From: AC-56 sp963702195
GTDB taxonomy: Bacteria > Actinomycetota > Thermoleophilia > Solirubrobacterales > 70-9
Length of the DNA: 64,000 nucleotides
Assembly: GCA_963702195.1 (NCBI GenBank)
Contig: OY969725.1
Coordinates: 2,666,001-2,730,000 of the forward strand
Direction: 5' to 3'
Position numbers and translations under genes: made by a program. Positions 50,321 through 58,991 of the stretch are shown here, one piece after another. Under the pieces are notes generated by a model. That model did not search any database, was not told the origin of the DNA, and saw only the letters and a list, made by a program, of their open reading frames with translations. Position 1 is the first letter of the stretch, and the number at the start of each line of letters is the position of its first letter.

Positions 50321-50387
50321 AAGACGCGGGGCCAGCGCATCGCTGCCCTCGGACCCTTAGCTTTGGCTCAAATTCCGAGAATCGTGA

Positions 50388-50416
50388 TTGTCGGCGCCCC
50401 CTCGGCCGCCTAGAGT
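50388..50416 (+). promoter_or_regulatory. Putative sigma-70 promoter of glnA
   Basis: TTGTCG (50388-50393), 17-nt spacer, TAGAGT (50411-50416). It leaves a leader of about 90 nt before the glnA ATG. Confidence 0.5.
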
Positions 50417-50510
50417 ACGGCGCGCCGATGAGGCGCCAGCGGGCAGTTGCCCGGCGGTTCCAGCTCATCCCCGACTCGACAACGGAAGCAGACAAGGAGA
50501 CACATCACAG

Positions 50511-51881
50511 ATGGCCACCACCGCCGCCACCCCGAGCACCGACCACAAGGACATCATCGCCCGCGTCGACGAGGACGGGGTCGAGTTCATCCGCCTCTGG
50601 TTCACGGACATCAACGGACAGCTGAAGAGCTTCTCCGTGGGCCGCGAGGAGCTCGAGGGCGCGCTCACCGACGGAATGGGCTTCGACGGCTCGTCGATCA
50701 CCGGCTTCAACGCGATCGAGGAGTCGGACATGATCGCGATGCCGGACCCCGACACCTACACCCTCCTCCCGTGGCGCACGCATGGCGAGAAGGGGAACGT
50801 CGCGCGGATGTTCTGCGACGTGCTGAAGCCGGGCGGCGAGCCCTATGAGGGCGATCCCCGGTTCGTCATGCGCCGCGCGCTCGCCCGCGCCGCGGACATG
50901 GGGTTCGACACCTTCAACCTCGGGCCGGAGCTCGAGTTCTTCTACTTCGCCTCGGATGAGCTCCCCGAGGACGGTGTGCCGGAGATCCTCGACAAGGGCG
51001 GCTATTTCGACCTCACCACCCTCGACGCCGCCTCGGACCTGCGGCGGGACACCGTCAACGCGCTGAAGGCGGTCGGGATCCCGGTGGAGTACACCCACCA
51101 CGAGGTCGGCCCCTCCCAGCACGAGATCGACATGCGTTACGCGGAGGGCCTGCGGATGTCGGACGCTGCGATGACCTACCGGATCGTGGTCAAGGAGATC
51201 GCCGCCGAGCACGGCGTCTACGCGACGTTCATGCCGAAGCCGCTGTTCGGCGAGAACGGCTCCGGGATGCACACCCACCAGTCGCTCTTCTCCGGTGGCA
51301 AGAACGCGTTCTACGACGCCGACGGCGACCATCACCTGTCGGGCGCCGCCAAGGCATACATCGCGGGCCTCCTGCGCCACGCGCGCGAGATCGCCGCGCT
51401 GTTCGCCCCCAACGTCAACTCCTACAAGCGCCTGGTGCCGGGCTACGAGGCGCCGGTCTACTGCGCGTGGTCGCAGCGAAACCGGTCGGCCCTCGTCCGG
51501 GTGCCGGTCTATCACCCCGGCAAGGAGCAGGCGACGCGCGCCGAGCTTCGGTGCCCGGACCCGTCCTGCAACCCGTACCTGACGTTCGCGGCGATGCTCC
51601 ACGCCGGCCTCGACGGGATCGAGAACGGCTACGAGTGCCCGGAGCCGATGGAGCGCAATCTCTACGAGCTCTCCCACGACGAGCGCATCGAGCGGGGCAT
51701 CGAGCAGCTCCCGGAGACGCTGGGCGAGGCGATCGACGTGCTGGCCGAGTCCGACCTGGTCCGCAAGGCCCTCGGCGACCACATCTTCGACCGCTACGTC
51801 GAGCTGAAGCGCGCGGAGTGGGAGGAGTACCGCGTCCAGGTCACGCGGTGGGAGCTCGAGAAGTACCTGCCGGTCCTGTAG
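50511..51881 (+). CDS. glnA: Glutamine synthetase type I
   Basis: 456 residues from the ATG at 50511, with AAGGAG upstream. It makes glutamine from glutamate, ammonia and ATP. GFDGSSITGFNAIEESDM, GPELEFFYF, NGSGMHTHQSLF, NSYKRLVPGYEAPVYCAWSQ and RNRSALVRVP are the conserved catalytic blocks. The C-terminus reads ERNLYELSHDERIERGIEQL without an evident adenylylation-type insertion, closer to the GSI-alpha subgroup, so control would be by feedback rather than adenylylation; this is inference. Confidence 0.95.
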   Translation: MATTAATPSTDHKDIIARVDEDGVEFIRLWFTDINGQLKSFSVGREELEGALTDGMGFDGSSITGFNAIEESDMIAMPDPDTYTLLPWRTHGEKGNVARMFCDVLKPGGEPYEGDPRFVMRRALARAADMGFDTFNLGPELEFFYFASDELPEDGVPEILDKGGYFDLTTLDAASDLRRDTVNALKAVGIPVEYTHHEVGPSQHEIDMRYAEGLRMSDAAMTYRIVVKEIAAEHGVYATFMPKPLFGENGSGMHTHQSLFSGGKNAFYDADGDHHLSGAAKAYIAGLLRHAREIAALFAPNVNSYKRLVPGYEAPVYCAWSQRNRSALVRVPVYHPGKEQATRAELRCPDPSCNPYLTFAAMLHAGLDGIENGYECPEPMERNLYELSHDERIERGIEQLPETLGEAIDVLAESDLVRKALGDHIFDRYVELKRAEWEEYRVQVTRWELEKYLPVL

Positions 51882-51903
51882 ACCGGTTCGAAGTCCGCCC
51901 GAG

Positions 51904-53061
51904 CTAGTCGCCCAGCCGCGCCTCGCGGCGGGCGCGCTCGGCGGCTGACTTGGCCTGCGCCTCCGCTTCGGCCTGGAGGCGCTCGGCCAGGTCGGCCTGC
52001 CGGCGCTCGGCGTCGCGGCGTGACTCCGCCTCAGCGGCGCGGGCCTCCTGCTGGACCTCGCGAAGCAGGCGGGTCTCGAGCGCCTTGAGACGCTGTTCGG
52101 CCTCTGCCCGCGCCTTCGACTCGGCCTCCTGGCGCACCCGGGCCTCCTCCTCGCGCAGACGCATCTCGAGCTGGGCGCGGGTGCGCTTCTCGGCCTCGTT
52201 GCGGGCTCGTTCGGCGGCCTCGGCGGCCTCCTGCTGGAGTTGCGCGACCTCGCCCGCGAGGCGCGCCTCGGCCTGCTCGCGCGCGCGCTTCTCGGCCTCG
52301 CGGGCCAGGCGCTCGACCAGCGCCTCCAGGCGCCGCTCGGCGCGGGCGAGCATGCGCTCCGCCTCGGCCCTGAGCGCGGCCTCGGCGCGCACGCGCCCGT
52401 CGGCCTCCGAGGCGGCCTCGGCCACCCGCGCCTCCGCGGCCTGCAGCTTCTCGTCGGCCTCGGCGAGCCCCTCGGCACGGGCCCGGTCCGCGGCCTCTTT
52501 CACCGCGTCGTCGAGCCTTTCGGAGGCTCGCTGCTCGATCTCCTCGGCGGCGGCCCGAAGCTTCTCTGAGGCCTGCGCCCGTAGCCGCTCGCGAGCCTCG
52601 GAGAGCTCGCGGCTGGAGTCGGCCTCGGCGTCCTCGACGGCGCGGTTCGCGCGCTCCTCGGCGTCCGCGATCCGGCGCCTCGCCTCGGCCTGGACGCGGC
52701 GCGCCCACTCGACCGCCTCGCGGCGCATCTCGACGGCCTCGCGAGCGTGCTCGATGATCTCCGCGCGCGCCTGCTCGGCCTCGGCGGCGCGCTGCTCCGC
52801 GGAATCGATCGCCTCCCTTGCCTCCTGGAGCTCGGCGCGGAGCCGGCGCACGTCCGCCGCGAGCGTCGCGACGCTGTCGGTGCGGGCGGCGGCGACCGCC
52901 TCGGTGACCCCCTCGGCGGCCTCGCGGGCCTCGGCGGCCGTGGCGGCCGTCGAGGAGGCCGTGACCATCGGCTTCACCGCACGCAGGCGAGGCGCTCCGG
53001 CCGCGCCCTCACCAGGCTCGGCGGAGACGCTCTCACCAGGTCCATCAGTTGTATCGGGCAT
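51904..53061 (-). CDS. Long alanine/glutamate-rich coiled-coil protein
   Basis: 385 residues. After a 60-residue disordered N-terminus, residues 65-380 are continuous heptad-type Ala/Glu/Arg sequence (EAREAIDSAEQRAAEAEQAR and on) with no proline. It resembles DivIVA/Wag31-like or other scaffold coiled coils but lacks the DivIVA N-terminal domain. The opposite strand also has a long open frame, but it is a Ser/Arg/Ala artefact of this repeat-rich composition. Function is unknown. Confidence 0.75.
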   Translation of the reverse strand: MPDTTDGPGESVSAEPGEGAAGAPRLRAVKPMVTASSTAATAAEAREAAEGVTEAVAAARTDSVATLAADVRRLRAELQEAREAIDSAEQRAAEAEQARAEIIEHAREAVEMRREAVEWARRVQAEARRRIADAEERANRAVEDAEADSSRELSEARERLRAQASEKLRAAAEEIEQRASERLDDAVKEAADRARAEGLAEADEKLQAAEARVAEAASEADGRVRAEAALRAEAERMLARAERRLEALVERLAREAEKRAREQAEARLAGEVAQLQQEAAEAAERARNEAEKRTRAQLEMRLREEEARVRQEAESKARAEAEQRLKALETRLLREVQQEARAAEAESRRDAERRQADLAERLQAEAEAQAKSAAERARREARLGD

Positions 53062-53139
53062 CGATGCTTGGCGCCGTCCCTGGCGGCGCGGAACGTCCAG
53101 ACGAAGCGAGAGTAACCGCTTGTGCGGATAGGCGCGCTG

Positions 53140-53910
53140 TCATTCCAGGGGCTTGGGAGGGTGCATGCCCCACTGTTTCATGCCCTCCTCGATTCGCTCG
53201 ATGACCCGCTCGACAACCTTGACCCGGGCGTAGCGCTTCGAGTCCGCCTCCACCAGCTCCCACGGTGCGTTCGGCTGATCGGTGCGCGCGAGCATGTCCT
53301 CCACGGCTTCGGTATAGGCCTCGCGCTTGTCGCGGTTGCGCCAGTCCTCGTCGGTGAGCTTCCACGTCCTCAGCGGGTCGCTCTCGCGGCTCCTGAAACG
53401 TTTCAGCTGCTCGTCCGGCGAGATGTGCAGCCAGAACTTCACCAGGATCAGGCCCTCGTCGGTGAGGCTGCGCTCGAATCCATTGATCTCGTCGTACGCG
53501 CGCAGCCACTGCTCACGGCTGGCGAGCTCCTCAACCCGCTCGACCAGCACCCGCCCGTACCAGGACCGGTCGAACACCGCCATCCCGCCCCAGCCGGGCA
53601 GGGCCTCAAAGAATCGCGACAGGAAGTGGTGGCGCTTCTCGTCCGAGGTCGGGGCTGCGAACTGCTTCACCCGCACGTGGCGCGGGTCGAGCTGGGCGAC
53701 CAGGCGCTTTATCGCTCCACCCTTGCCTGAGGCGTCCCAGCCCTCGAAGATCACGCAGAGCGGCGGGCCAAGCTGGTGGTCACCGATCAGGCCGCCCAGG
53801 GTCAGCCGCAGCTGGGTCAGGCGCTCCCATCCCCGGTCCAGGGCCCGCTCCTCCTCCTTGCGGCTGAGCGACTTGGACAGGTCCAGCTCGTCGAGGCGTC
53901 CCACGGTCAC
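53140..53910 (-). CDS. ppk2: Polyphosphate kinase 2 (PPK2)
   Basis: 256 residues, a single-domain PPK2 that moves phosphate between polyphosphate and nucleotides. Walker A GWDASGKGG (57-65), lid motif and Walker B FDRSWYGRVLVERVE (from 113) are intact, and WERLTQLRLTLGGLIGDHQL is the usual start. Whether it prefers AMP, ADP or GDP cannot be told. GTG start with GAGAGGATCG just before it. Confidence 0.94.
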   Translation of the reverse strand: MTVGRLDELDLSKSLSRKEEERALDRGWERLTQLRLTLGGLIGDHQLGPPLCVIFEGWDASGKGGAIKRLVAQLDPRHVRVKQFAAPTSDEKRHHFLSRFFEALPGWGGMAVFDRSWYGRVLVERVEELASREQWLRAYDEINGFERSLTDEGLILVKFWLHISPDEQLKRFRSRESDPLRTWKLTDEDWRNRDKREAYTEAVEDMLARTDQPNAPWELVEADSKRYARVKVVERVIERIEEGMKQWGMHPPKPLE

Positions 53911-53931
53911 CGATCCTCTCAGCTTCGAGCG

Positions 53932-54150
53932 TCAGTATGGATTTGGCAGCGGGCCGGGCGCATCGGGCTTCTCCGTGGTGACGTTCAGCGCCAGCGGGAG
54001 GGCAAGCGCGGCGAGGAAGATGAGGAGGATCCCGATGGCCACCAGCCATCGGCTGCGAAACATGTGGCCGAGGATCCCGATCGCGAAGCCCGCGATCATG
54101 AGCGACACGTAGGGACCGATCGAATGCGGGAGGATCCCGGCCGCCGCCAT
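53932..54150 (-). CDS. Small two-helix membrane protein
   Basis: 72 residues, two membrane helices (about 12-29 and 36-56) joined by GHMFRSRW. A short Pro-rich tail ends it. A GATAAT -10-like box lies 6 nt before the ATG on the minus strand, overlapping the divergent MoxR promoter. It is followed 21 nt on by PPK2, so both may be cotranscribed. I recognise no family. Confidence 0.6.
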   Translation of the reverse strand: MAAAGILPHSIGPYVSLMIAGFAIGILGHMFRSRWLVAIGILLIFLAALALPLALNVTTEKPDAPGPLPNPY

Positions 54151-54158
54151 CCGCTCAT

Positions 54159-54164
54159 TATCAT
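54159..54164 (+). promoter_or_regulatory. -10 element of a leaderless promoter (MoxR gene)
   Basis: TATCAT, then 7 nt (CGCCGAC) and the ATG at 54172. The minus-strand -10 of the divergent gene overlaps it. Confidence 0.5.
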
Positions 54165-54171
54165 CGCCGAC

Positions 54172-55137
54172 ATGGCCGACACCGCCGATCCCGGGTCCGT
54201 CGCCGACGTCAGGCAGTCGCTGGGCGAGGTCGGGTACCTCGCGGACGAGCCCGCGGCCCTGGTCGCATACCTGGCGCAGCGACTGGGCAAGCCCGTTCTC
54301 GTCGAAGGCCCGGCAGGCGTGGGCAAGACCGAGCTGGCCAAGGCCATGTCCAGGGCGACGGGGCGCCAGCTGATCCGGCTCCAGTGCTACGAGGGCCTGG
54401 ACGAGGCCAAGGCCCTGTACGAGTGGAACTACCGCAAGCAGCTCCTGCGAATCCAGGCGGAGGCCACCGAAAGCCCGGTTGAAGGTGGGCATCCTGCCAG
54501 GAACCCGGCTGCGCGCGGACGCGAAGCGGAGCACGCAGACGGAGTTATGTCGGACATTTTCAGCGAGGAGTTTCTGCTCACCCGGCCGTTGCTTCAGGCG
54601 ATCGCGTCTGCGGAGCCCGTCGTGCTGCTGATCGACGAGATCGACAAGACCGACCAGGAGTTCGAGGCGATGCTCCTCGAGGTGCTGTCGGACTTCCAGA
54701 TCTCGATTCCCGAGCTCGGCGTGATCGAGGCGCGCACACACCCGATCGTGGTGCTCACGTCCAACAACTCCCGCGAGCTCACCGAGGCTCTGAAGCGCCG
54801 CTGCCTGTACCTCTGGCTCGACTACCCGGAGGTCGAGCGCGAGATGGAGATCGTACGCCTCCACGCCCCCGAGATCGACGAGCAGCTCGCTCGGCGACTC
54901 GTGGAGGTGATCCACATGGTCCGCCAGCTGGACCTCAAGAAGCCGCCCTCGATCGCCGAGTCGATCGACTGGGCGCGCGCTCTGCTCCTGTTGGGGGCCG
55001 ACGACATCGACGGCGCCCTCTTCGCGCGGACGATGAGCATCATCGTCAAGCACCGCACCGACATGGACCTGGTTGCCGAGCGCGTCGGCATGAAGCTCGG
55101 CGGCGTCCAGGGCCTCGGCGCGGAAGCGGCGGGATGA
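54172..55137 (+). CDS. MoxR-family AAA ATPase (CoxD-like)
   Basis: 321 residues. Walker A GPAGVGKTE is at 46-53, Walker B VVLLIDEIDK at 150-159, and TSNNSRELTEALKRRCLYLWLDYP is the sensor/arginine-finger block. CYEGLDEAKALYEWNYRKQLL is typical of CoxD-type ATPases. A 28-residue linker (about 97-126) is less conserved in type. Together with the VWA protein encoded next (ATGA overlap) it would form a chaperone pair that inserts cofactors or metals into a target; no CO dehydrogenase genes are in the window. Confidence 0.9.
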   Translation: MADTADPGSVADVRQSLGEVGYLADEPAALVAYLAQRLGKPVLVEGPAGVGKTELAKAMSRATGRQLIRLQCYEGLDEAKALYEWNYRKQLLRIQAEATESPVEGGHPARNPAARGREAEHADGVMSDIFSEEFLLTRPLLQAIASAEPVVLLIDEIDKTDQEFEAMLLEVLSDFQISIPELGVIEARTHPIVVLTSNNSRELTEALKRRCLYLWLDYPEVEREMEIVRLHAPEIDEQLARRLVEVIHMVRQLDLKKPPSIAESIDWARALLLLGADDIDGALFARTMSIIVKHRTDMDLVAERVGMKLGGVQGLGAEAAG

Positions 55138-56501
55138 GCGCGCTACCACCCGGCCTCGCGCCAAGGCTCGTCTCGTTCTGCGAGGAGCTCCGCGGCGAGG
55201 GGGTGGCGGTCGGCACCTCGGAGATCCTGGATGCCTTCGAGGCGCTCGACACGGTGCCCTGGAGTCGCGAGGAGGACTTCCGGGAGGCTCTCGCGGCCAC
55301 TGTCGCGAAGTCGCAGGAGGACCGGCGGATCTTCGAGCTCCTCTTCGACCGCTACTTCTTCCGCGCGGCGGAGTCCGAGGCGCTCGAGCGGGGCATCGGC
55401 GAGGACCGCCGCTACGACGGCGGCGACGGCCTCGACCTGAACGAGCTCCGCGCGGCGGTCCGCCAGGCAATCGCGGACGGGCGTGACGGCGAGATGCGCG
55501 ACCTCGCTCGGCTGGCGATCGCGGCCTTCGGCCGCCAGGGCGAGGGATCGGGTGTGATCGGCGTCGACGTGCAGAGGATTCGCCGCACGCTTGGCCTCCA
55601 GTCGCAGGGGCGCGGCTCAAGCGGCGACGTGGAGCTCGACCGTGAGCAGATCAACCGGTTCGAACGCCACCTCCGGCGCGAGCTCGAGCGGGACCTGATC
55701 GAGCGCACCGAGAAGCTCCCGCCCTCCCGCCCGCTGGCCGAGCTCGACCGCGCGCTGCCCACGAGCCCCGCCCAGGACCTCGCGGCCGTCCACCGCTCGG
55801 TCGCCCAGCTGAAGCGCCGCCTGGCGACCCTCGGGCACGAGCAGCGCGGGCGGCGCCGGGGCGCGATCGTCGACATGCGGCGAACGATGCGGGCCTCGCT
55901 CGACACCGGCGGGGTCCCGCTCCGCCTGAAGTACCGCCCCAAGCACCCCCGCCGCCCGGAGATCTACGTGCTGTGCGACGTCTCCACCTCGGTGACCTCG
56001 GCGAGCATGTTCTTCCTCTCCGTGCTCCACGCTCTGCACGACTCCTTCCGGAAGCTGCGGAGCTTCGTCTTCATCGAGCGGATCTCGGAGGTCACCGACG
56101 TCTTCGAGCGCGAGCGCGACTTCCGCTCGATCTCGGAGCGCATCAGCCGCGAGGGGGGCGTGGCGGACGTCTCCGGCTACACGGACTACGGGCGCGTCTG
56201 GCTCGAGTTCCTCGAGGAGATCGTCGAGGACCTGGGCCCGCGCTCGACTGTGATCGTGCTCGGCGACGCGAGGACCAACGGCCGCGAGCCCCACGCCGAG
56301 GTCTTCGCTCAGATCACCGAGCGCGCCGGCCGCACGTTCTGGCTCAACCCGGAGCCGCGCCTGTACTGGAACTACGGCGACTCGGTCATGGCCGCCTACG
56401 AGAACCACTGCACGGCGGCGTTCGAATGCTGGACCACGCGCCACCTGGAGAACTTCGTGAACGTGGTCGCCGGCGGCACACCGCTCGTTCCCCAGGGGTA
56501 G
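55134..56501 (+). CDS. VWA-domain protein (CoxE-like)
   Basis: 455 residues. The C-terminal VWA domain has the metal-adhesion motif DVSTS (DXSXS) in EIYVLCDVSTSVTSASMFFL and ends in the WLNPEP block typical of CoxE. The N-terminal half is helical and charged. It partners the MoxR ATPase encoded upstream; such pairs mature metalloenzymes. The client here is unknown. Confidence 0.9.
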   Translation: MSALPPGLAPRLVSFCEELRGEGVAVGTSEILDAFEALDTVPWSREEDFREALAATVAKSQEDRRIFELLFDRYFFRAAESEALERGIGEDRRYDGGDGLDLNELRAAVRQAIADGRDGEMRDLARLAIAAFGRQGEGSGVIGVDVQRIRRTLGLQSQGRGSSGDVELDREQINRFERHLRRELERDLIERTEKLPPSRPLAELDRALPTSPAQDLAAVHRSVAQLKRRLATLGHEQRGRRRGAIVDMRRTMRASLDTGGVPLRLKYRPKHPRRPEIYVLCDVSTSVTSASMFFLSVLHALHDSFRKLRSFVFIERISEVTDVFERERDFRSISERISREGGVADVSGYTDYGRVWLEFLEEIVEDLGPRSTVIVLGDARTNGREPHAEVFAQITERAGRTFWLNPEPRLYWNYGDSVMAAYENHCTAAFECWTTRHLENFVNVVAGGTPLVPQG

Positions 56502-56530
56502 TCCTGATCGCAGCCGGGTAGCAGCAGCGT

Positions 56531-57211
56531 ATGGCCAACGCGGCGATTCTCGACGTCGACGGGACGCTCGTCGACACCAACTACCACCATGCGATCGCGT
56601 GGTACCGCGCATTTCGACGGCACGACGTGACGCCGGAGATCTGGCGTATACACCGCCACATCGGGATGGGCGGGGATCAGCTCGTGGGTGCCGTCGCCGG
56701 CGACGAGGTCGAAGAGCGGTGCGGCGACGACATCCGCGAGATCGAGGGCGAGCTCTACATGGCGATGGTCGAGGAGGTTCGCCCGTTCGAAGGCGCGCGC
56801 GAGCTGATCGCGGAGCTTCGCGAGGTGGCCGACGCGGTTGTCCTCGCCAGCTCCGCCAAGGAGCACGAGCTGGAGCACTACCTCGACCTGCTCGGCGCGC
56901 GCGATCTGGCGACCGACTGGACCACGTCGGCCGACGTGGACTCGACCAAGCCGGAGCCCGACCTCGTGCACGCGGCGATGGAGAAGGCGGGCGCCGACTC
57001 CGGCGTCATGATCGGCGACACTCGCTGGGACTGCTGGGCGGCCGCGCGAGCGGGGATCCCGGCGGTCAGCCTGTTGACCGGCGGCTTCGGCGAGGCAGAG
57101 CTGCACGAGGCGGGAGCGGTCGAGGTGTTCACGGACATCGCCGAGCTGCGGACCGCGCTCGATCGCCTACCCGTGATCGGGCGCCCGAGGGGCCGGTGCA
57201 GCCGCGGATGA
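56531..57211 (+). CDS. HAD-superfamily hydrolase
   Basis: 226 residues. The nucleophile motif LDVDGTLVD puts Asp8 and Asp10 at the active site; VVLASSAKEHE is motif II, KPEPDLV motif III, and MIGDTRWDCWAAARAGIP motif IV. The helical cap after residue 15 is of the phosphoglycolate/beta-phosphoglucomutase type. The substrate is unknown. It is 24 nt ahead of the TPP riboswitch but outside its control. Confidence 0.88.
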   Translation: MANAAILDVDGTLVDTNYHHAIAWYRAFRRHDVTPEIWRIHRHIGMGGDQLVGAVAGDEVEERCGDDIREIEGELYMAMVEEVRPFEGARELIAELREVADAVVLASSAKEHELEHYLDLLGARDLATDWTTSADVDSTKPEPDLVHAAMEKAGADSGVMIGDTRWDCWAAARAGIPAVSLLTGGFGEAELHEAGAVEVFTDIAELRTALDRLPVIGRPRGRCSRG

Positions 57212-57215
57212 TGAG

Positions 57216-57221
57216 TAGACT
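57216..57221 (+). promoter_or_regulatory. Putative -10 element of the TPP-regulated operon
   Basis: TAGACT, about 20 nt before the riboswitch aptamer begins; no clear -35. Confidence 0.35.
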
Positions 57222-57237
57222 CCTGGGCGTTGAACGA

Positions 57238-57334
57238 CAGGGGCGCTCGCGGGCTAGCGGGCTGAGATAGCGCCTTTGGCCACCCCACCTGGCGCTGACC
57301 CTTAGAACCTGTGCGGTAATGCGCGCGGAGGGAG
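57238..57334 (+). promoter_or_regulatory. TPP (thi-box) riboswitch
   Basis: The conserved core is present: GGGCTGAGATAGCG, then CTGACCCTTAGAACCTG and CGGTAATGCGCGCGGAGGGA. CUGAGA and ACCUG are the invariant pyrimidine-sensing and diphosphate-sensing parts. The 3' end contains GGAGGGAG, the Shine-Dalgarno sequence of the next gene, so thiamine pyrophosphate binding probably blocks translation. It controls the three-gene importer that follows. Confidence 0.95.
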
Positions 57335-57335
57335 C

Positions 57336-58202
57336 ATGCGAACGACTTCCGAGGCTCCCGTAGCGGAGCCTCAATCGGTTAAGAGGGCCCCCGAGGCGAC
57401 GGGCGGGCAAGGCGCGGCCGGCCCCCGCGGAAACGGGCATGCCGCCGCCGGGTCGGCCGTCGAGCTCGAGGGCCTCGAGCATTCATTCGGCGAGCTCGAC
57501 GTGATCGGGCGGTTGGACCTGGGTGTACGGCCGGGCGAGGTGCTCGGAATCGTCGGGCCGTCCGGCTGCGGGAAATCCACCCTCCTCGAGCTCGTCAGCG
57601 GCCTGCGCGAGCCGACGGGGGGCCAGATCGCCGTGAACGGGGAGGCCGGAGCCGCGGCTCGTCTCCGGAGCTGCGCCTATATGCCGCAGCGCGACCTGCT
57701 GCTGCCGTGGCTCTCGGCGATCGACAACGCCGCGCTCGCGCTGCGCAACCGGGGCGCCTCGCGGACCGCCGCCCGGCGCGACGCCCACCCCCTCTTCGAG
57801 CGCTTCGGCCTGGCCGGGTTCGAGCGCACCCGGCCGGCGGAGCTCTCCGGCGGCATGCGCCAGCGGATCGCCTTCCTTCGCACCCTCCTCGCCGGGAAGC
57901 CGGTGTTGCTGCTCGACGAGCCCTTCGCATCGCTCGACGCGATCACACGAGCGGAGATGCAGGAGTGGCTGGCCGAGGCGCTCGCGGCCGAGTCGCGAAC
58001 GGTGATCCTGGTCAGCCACGACGTCGAGGAGGCCCTGTACCTCTCCGATCGCGTGATCGTGCTGGGGCCCCGGCCCACACGGGCCGTGGGCGAGCTCGCC
58101 GCCCCGGCGCCGCGGGCACGACCTCGCACCGACACCGTAACCGCGCCCGAGTTCACCGCCGCCCGCGAGCGCGCCCTCGAGGCGCTGTCGAAGGGCTCGT
58201 GA
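57336..58202 (+). CDS. thiZ: Thiamine-precursor ABC importer ATPase (ThiZ-like)
   Basis: 288 residues. A disordered 40-residue N-terminus precedes the ABC fold: Walker A GPSGCGKST (74-82), SGGMRQRIAFLRTLL (signature) and VLLLDEPFASLD (Walker B). The riboswitch directly upstream makes transport of a thiamine precursor, such as hydroxymethylpyrimidine or formylaminopyrimidine, very likely. It is overlapped by the permease gene (TGATG). Confidence 0.92.
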   Translation: MRTTSEAPVAEPQSVKRAPEATGGQGAAGPRGNGHAAAGSAVELEGLEHSFGELDVIGRLDLGVRPGEVLGIVGPSGCGKSTLLELVSGLREPTGGQIAVNGEAGAAARLRSCAYMPQRDLLLPWLSAIDNAALALRNRGASRTAARRDAHPLFERFGLAGFERTRPAELSGGMRQRIAFLRTLLAGKPVLLLDEPFASLDAITRAEMQEWLAEALAAESRTVILVSHDVEEALYLSDRVIVLGPRPTRAVGELAAPAPRARPRTDTVTAPEFTAARERALEALSKGS

Positions 58203-58975
58203 TGAGGCGCTGGCTCCCGCCGCTCGTCATCGTGACGGTCCTCCTGGGGCTCTGGCAGCTGGCGGCGAGCCTCGACGTGATCGCCAACGCGCTCAACATC
58301 GAGCCGTTCCTGGTCCCGTCGCCGAGCGAGATCGCGCAGTCGCTGTGGACGGATCGCAGCCTCCTGCTCGACAACGGATCGATCACCCTTCAGGAGGTCC
58401 TCGCCGGCTTCGCCCTCTCGATCGTGGCGGGGGTGGGCTTCGCCGTCGTGCTGCACCTCTCGCCCACCCTCCGGCGGGCGTTCTACCCGCTGCTCGTCGC
58501 GTCGCAGACCGTGCCGATCGTCGTCATCGCCCCGATCCTCGTGGTCTGGCTCGGCTTCGGGATCGGGCCGAAGCTCGTGATCATCGCGCTGATCTGCTTC
58601 TTCCCGATCACGGTGAACACGCTCGACGGGCTGGGCTCCGTGGACCCGGACCTGACGAAGATGATGCGGACGCTGGACGCGAGCCGCTGGCAGACGTTTC
58701 GCCGGGTGGAAGGGCCCACCGCCCTGCCGTACTTCTTCAGCGGAGCGAAGATCGCCGTCGCCGTCGCCGTGATCGGAGCCGTGTTCGGCGAATGGGCCGG
58801 ATCGAGCTCCGGGCTGGGACATCTGATCCAGCAGGCGTCCGCCCAGCTGCAGACAGCACGCACGTTTGCCGCTGTCGTCGTACTGTCCGCGCTCGCGATC
58901 GTCCTGTTCGGACTGCTCGCGGTGATCGAGCGACGGGTCGCCTGGTGGGGCCCCCGCTCGGCGAGAACCCCCTAA
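58202..58975 (+). CDS. thiX: Thiamine-precursor ABC importer permease (ThiX-like)
   Basis: 257 residues, six helices. RTLDASRWQTFRRVEGPTALPYFFSG is the EAA loop. FLVPSPSEIAQSLW is the usual N-terminal motif of the nitrate/taurine/HMP permease group. ATG at 58202 overlaps the ATPase stop (TGATG). Confidence 0.92.
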   Translation: MRRWLPPLVIVTVLLGLWQLAASLDVIANALNIEPFLVPSPSEIAQSLWTDRSLLLDNGSITLQEVLAGFALSIVAGVGFAVVLHLSPTLRRAFYPLLVASQTVPIVVIAPILVVWLGFGIGPKLVIIALICFFPITVNTLDGLGSVDPDLTKMMRTLDASRWQTFRRVEGPTALPYFFSGAKIAVAVAVIGAVFGEWAGSSSGLGHLIQQASAQLQTARTFAAVVVLSALAIVLFGLLAVIERRVAWWGPRSARTP

Positions 58976-58991
58976 TCGACAGAGGAGGCCA

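Noticed and set aside
51950..53131. A 393-codon Ser/Arg/Ala frame opposite the coiled-coil gene
   Set aside because: It is the complement of Ala/Glu heptads. The minus-strand reading has regular coiled-coil spacing; the plus strand has no pattern beyond composition.
54464..54550. The 28-residue linker in the MoxR ATPase as an intein or inserted element
   Set aside because: Far too short for an intein, no flanking repeats, and the frame continues; variable linkers at this place seem usual in this ATPase type.
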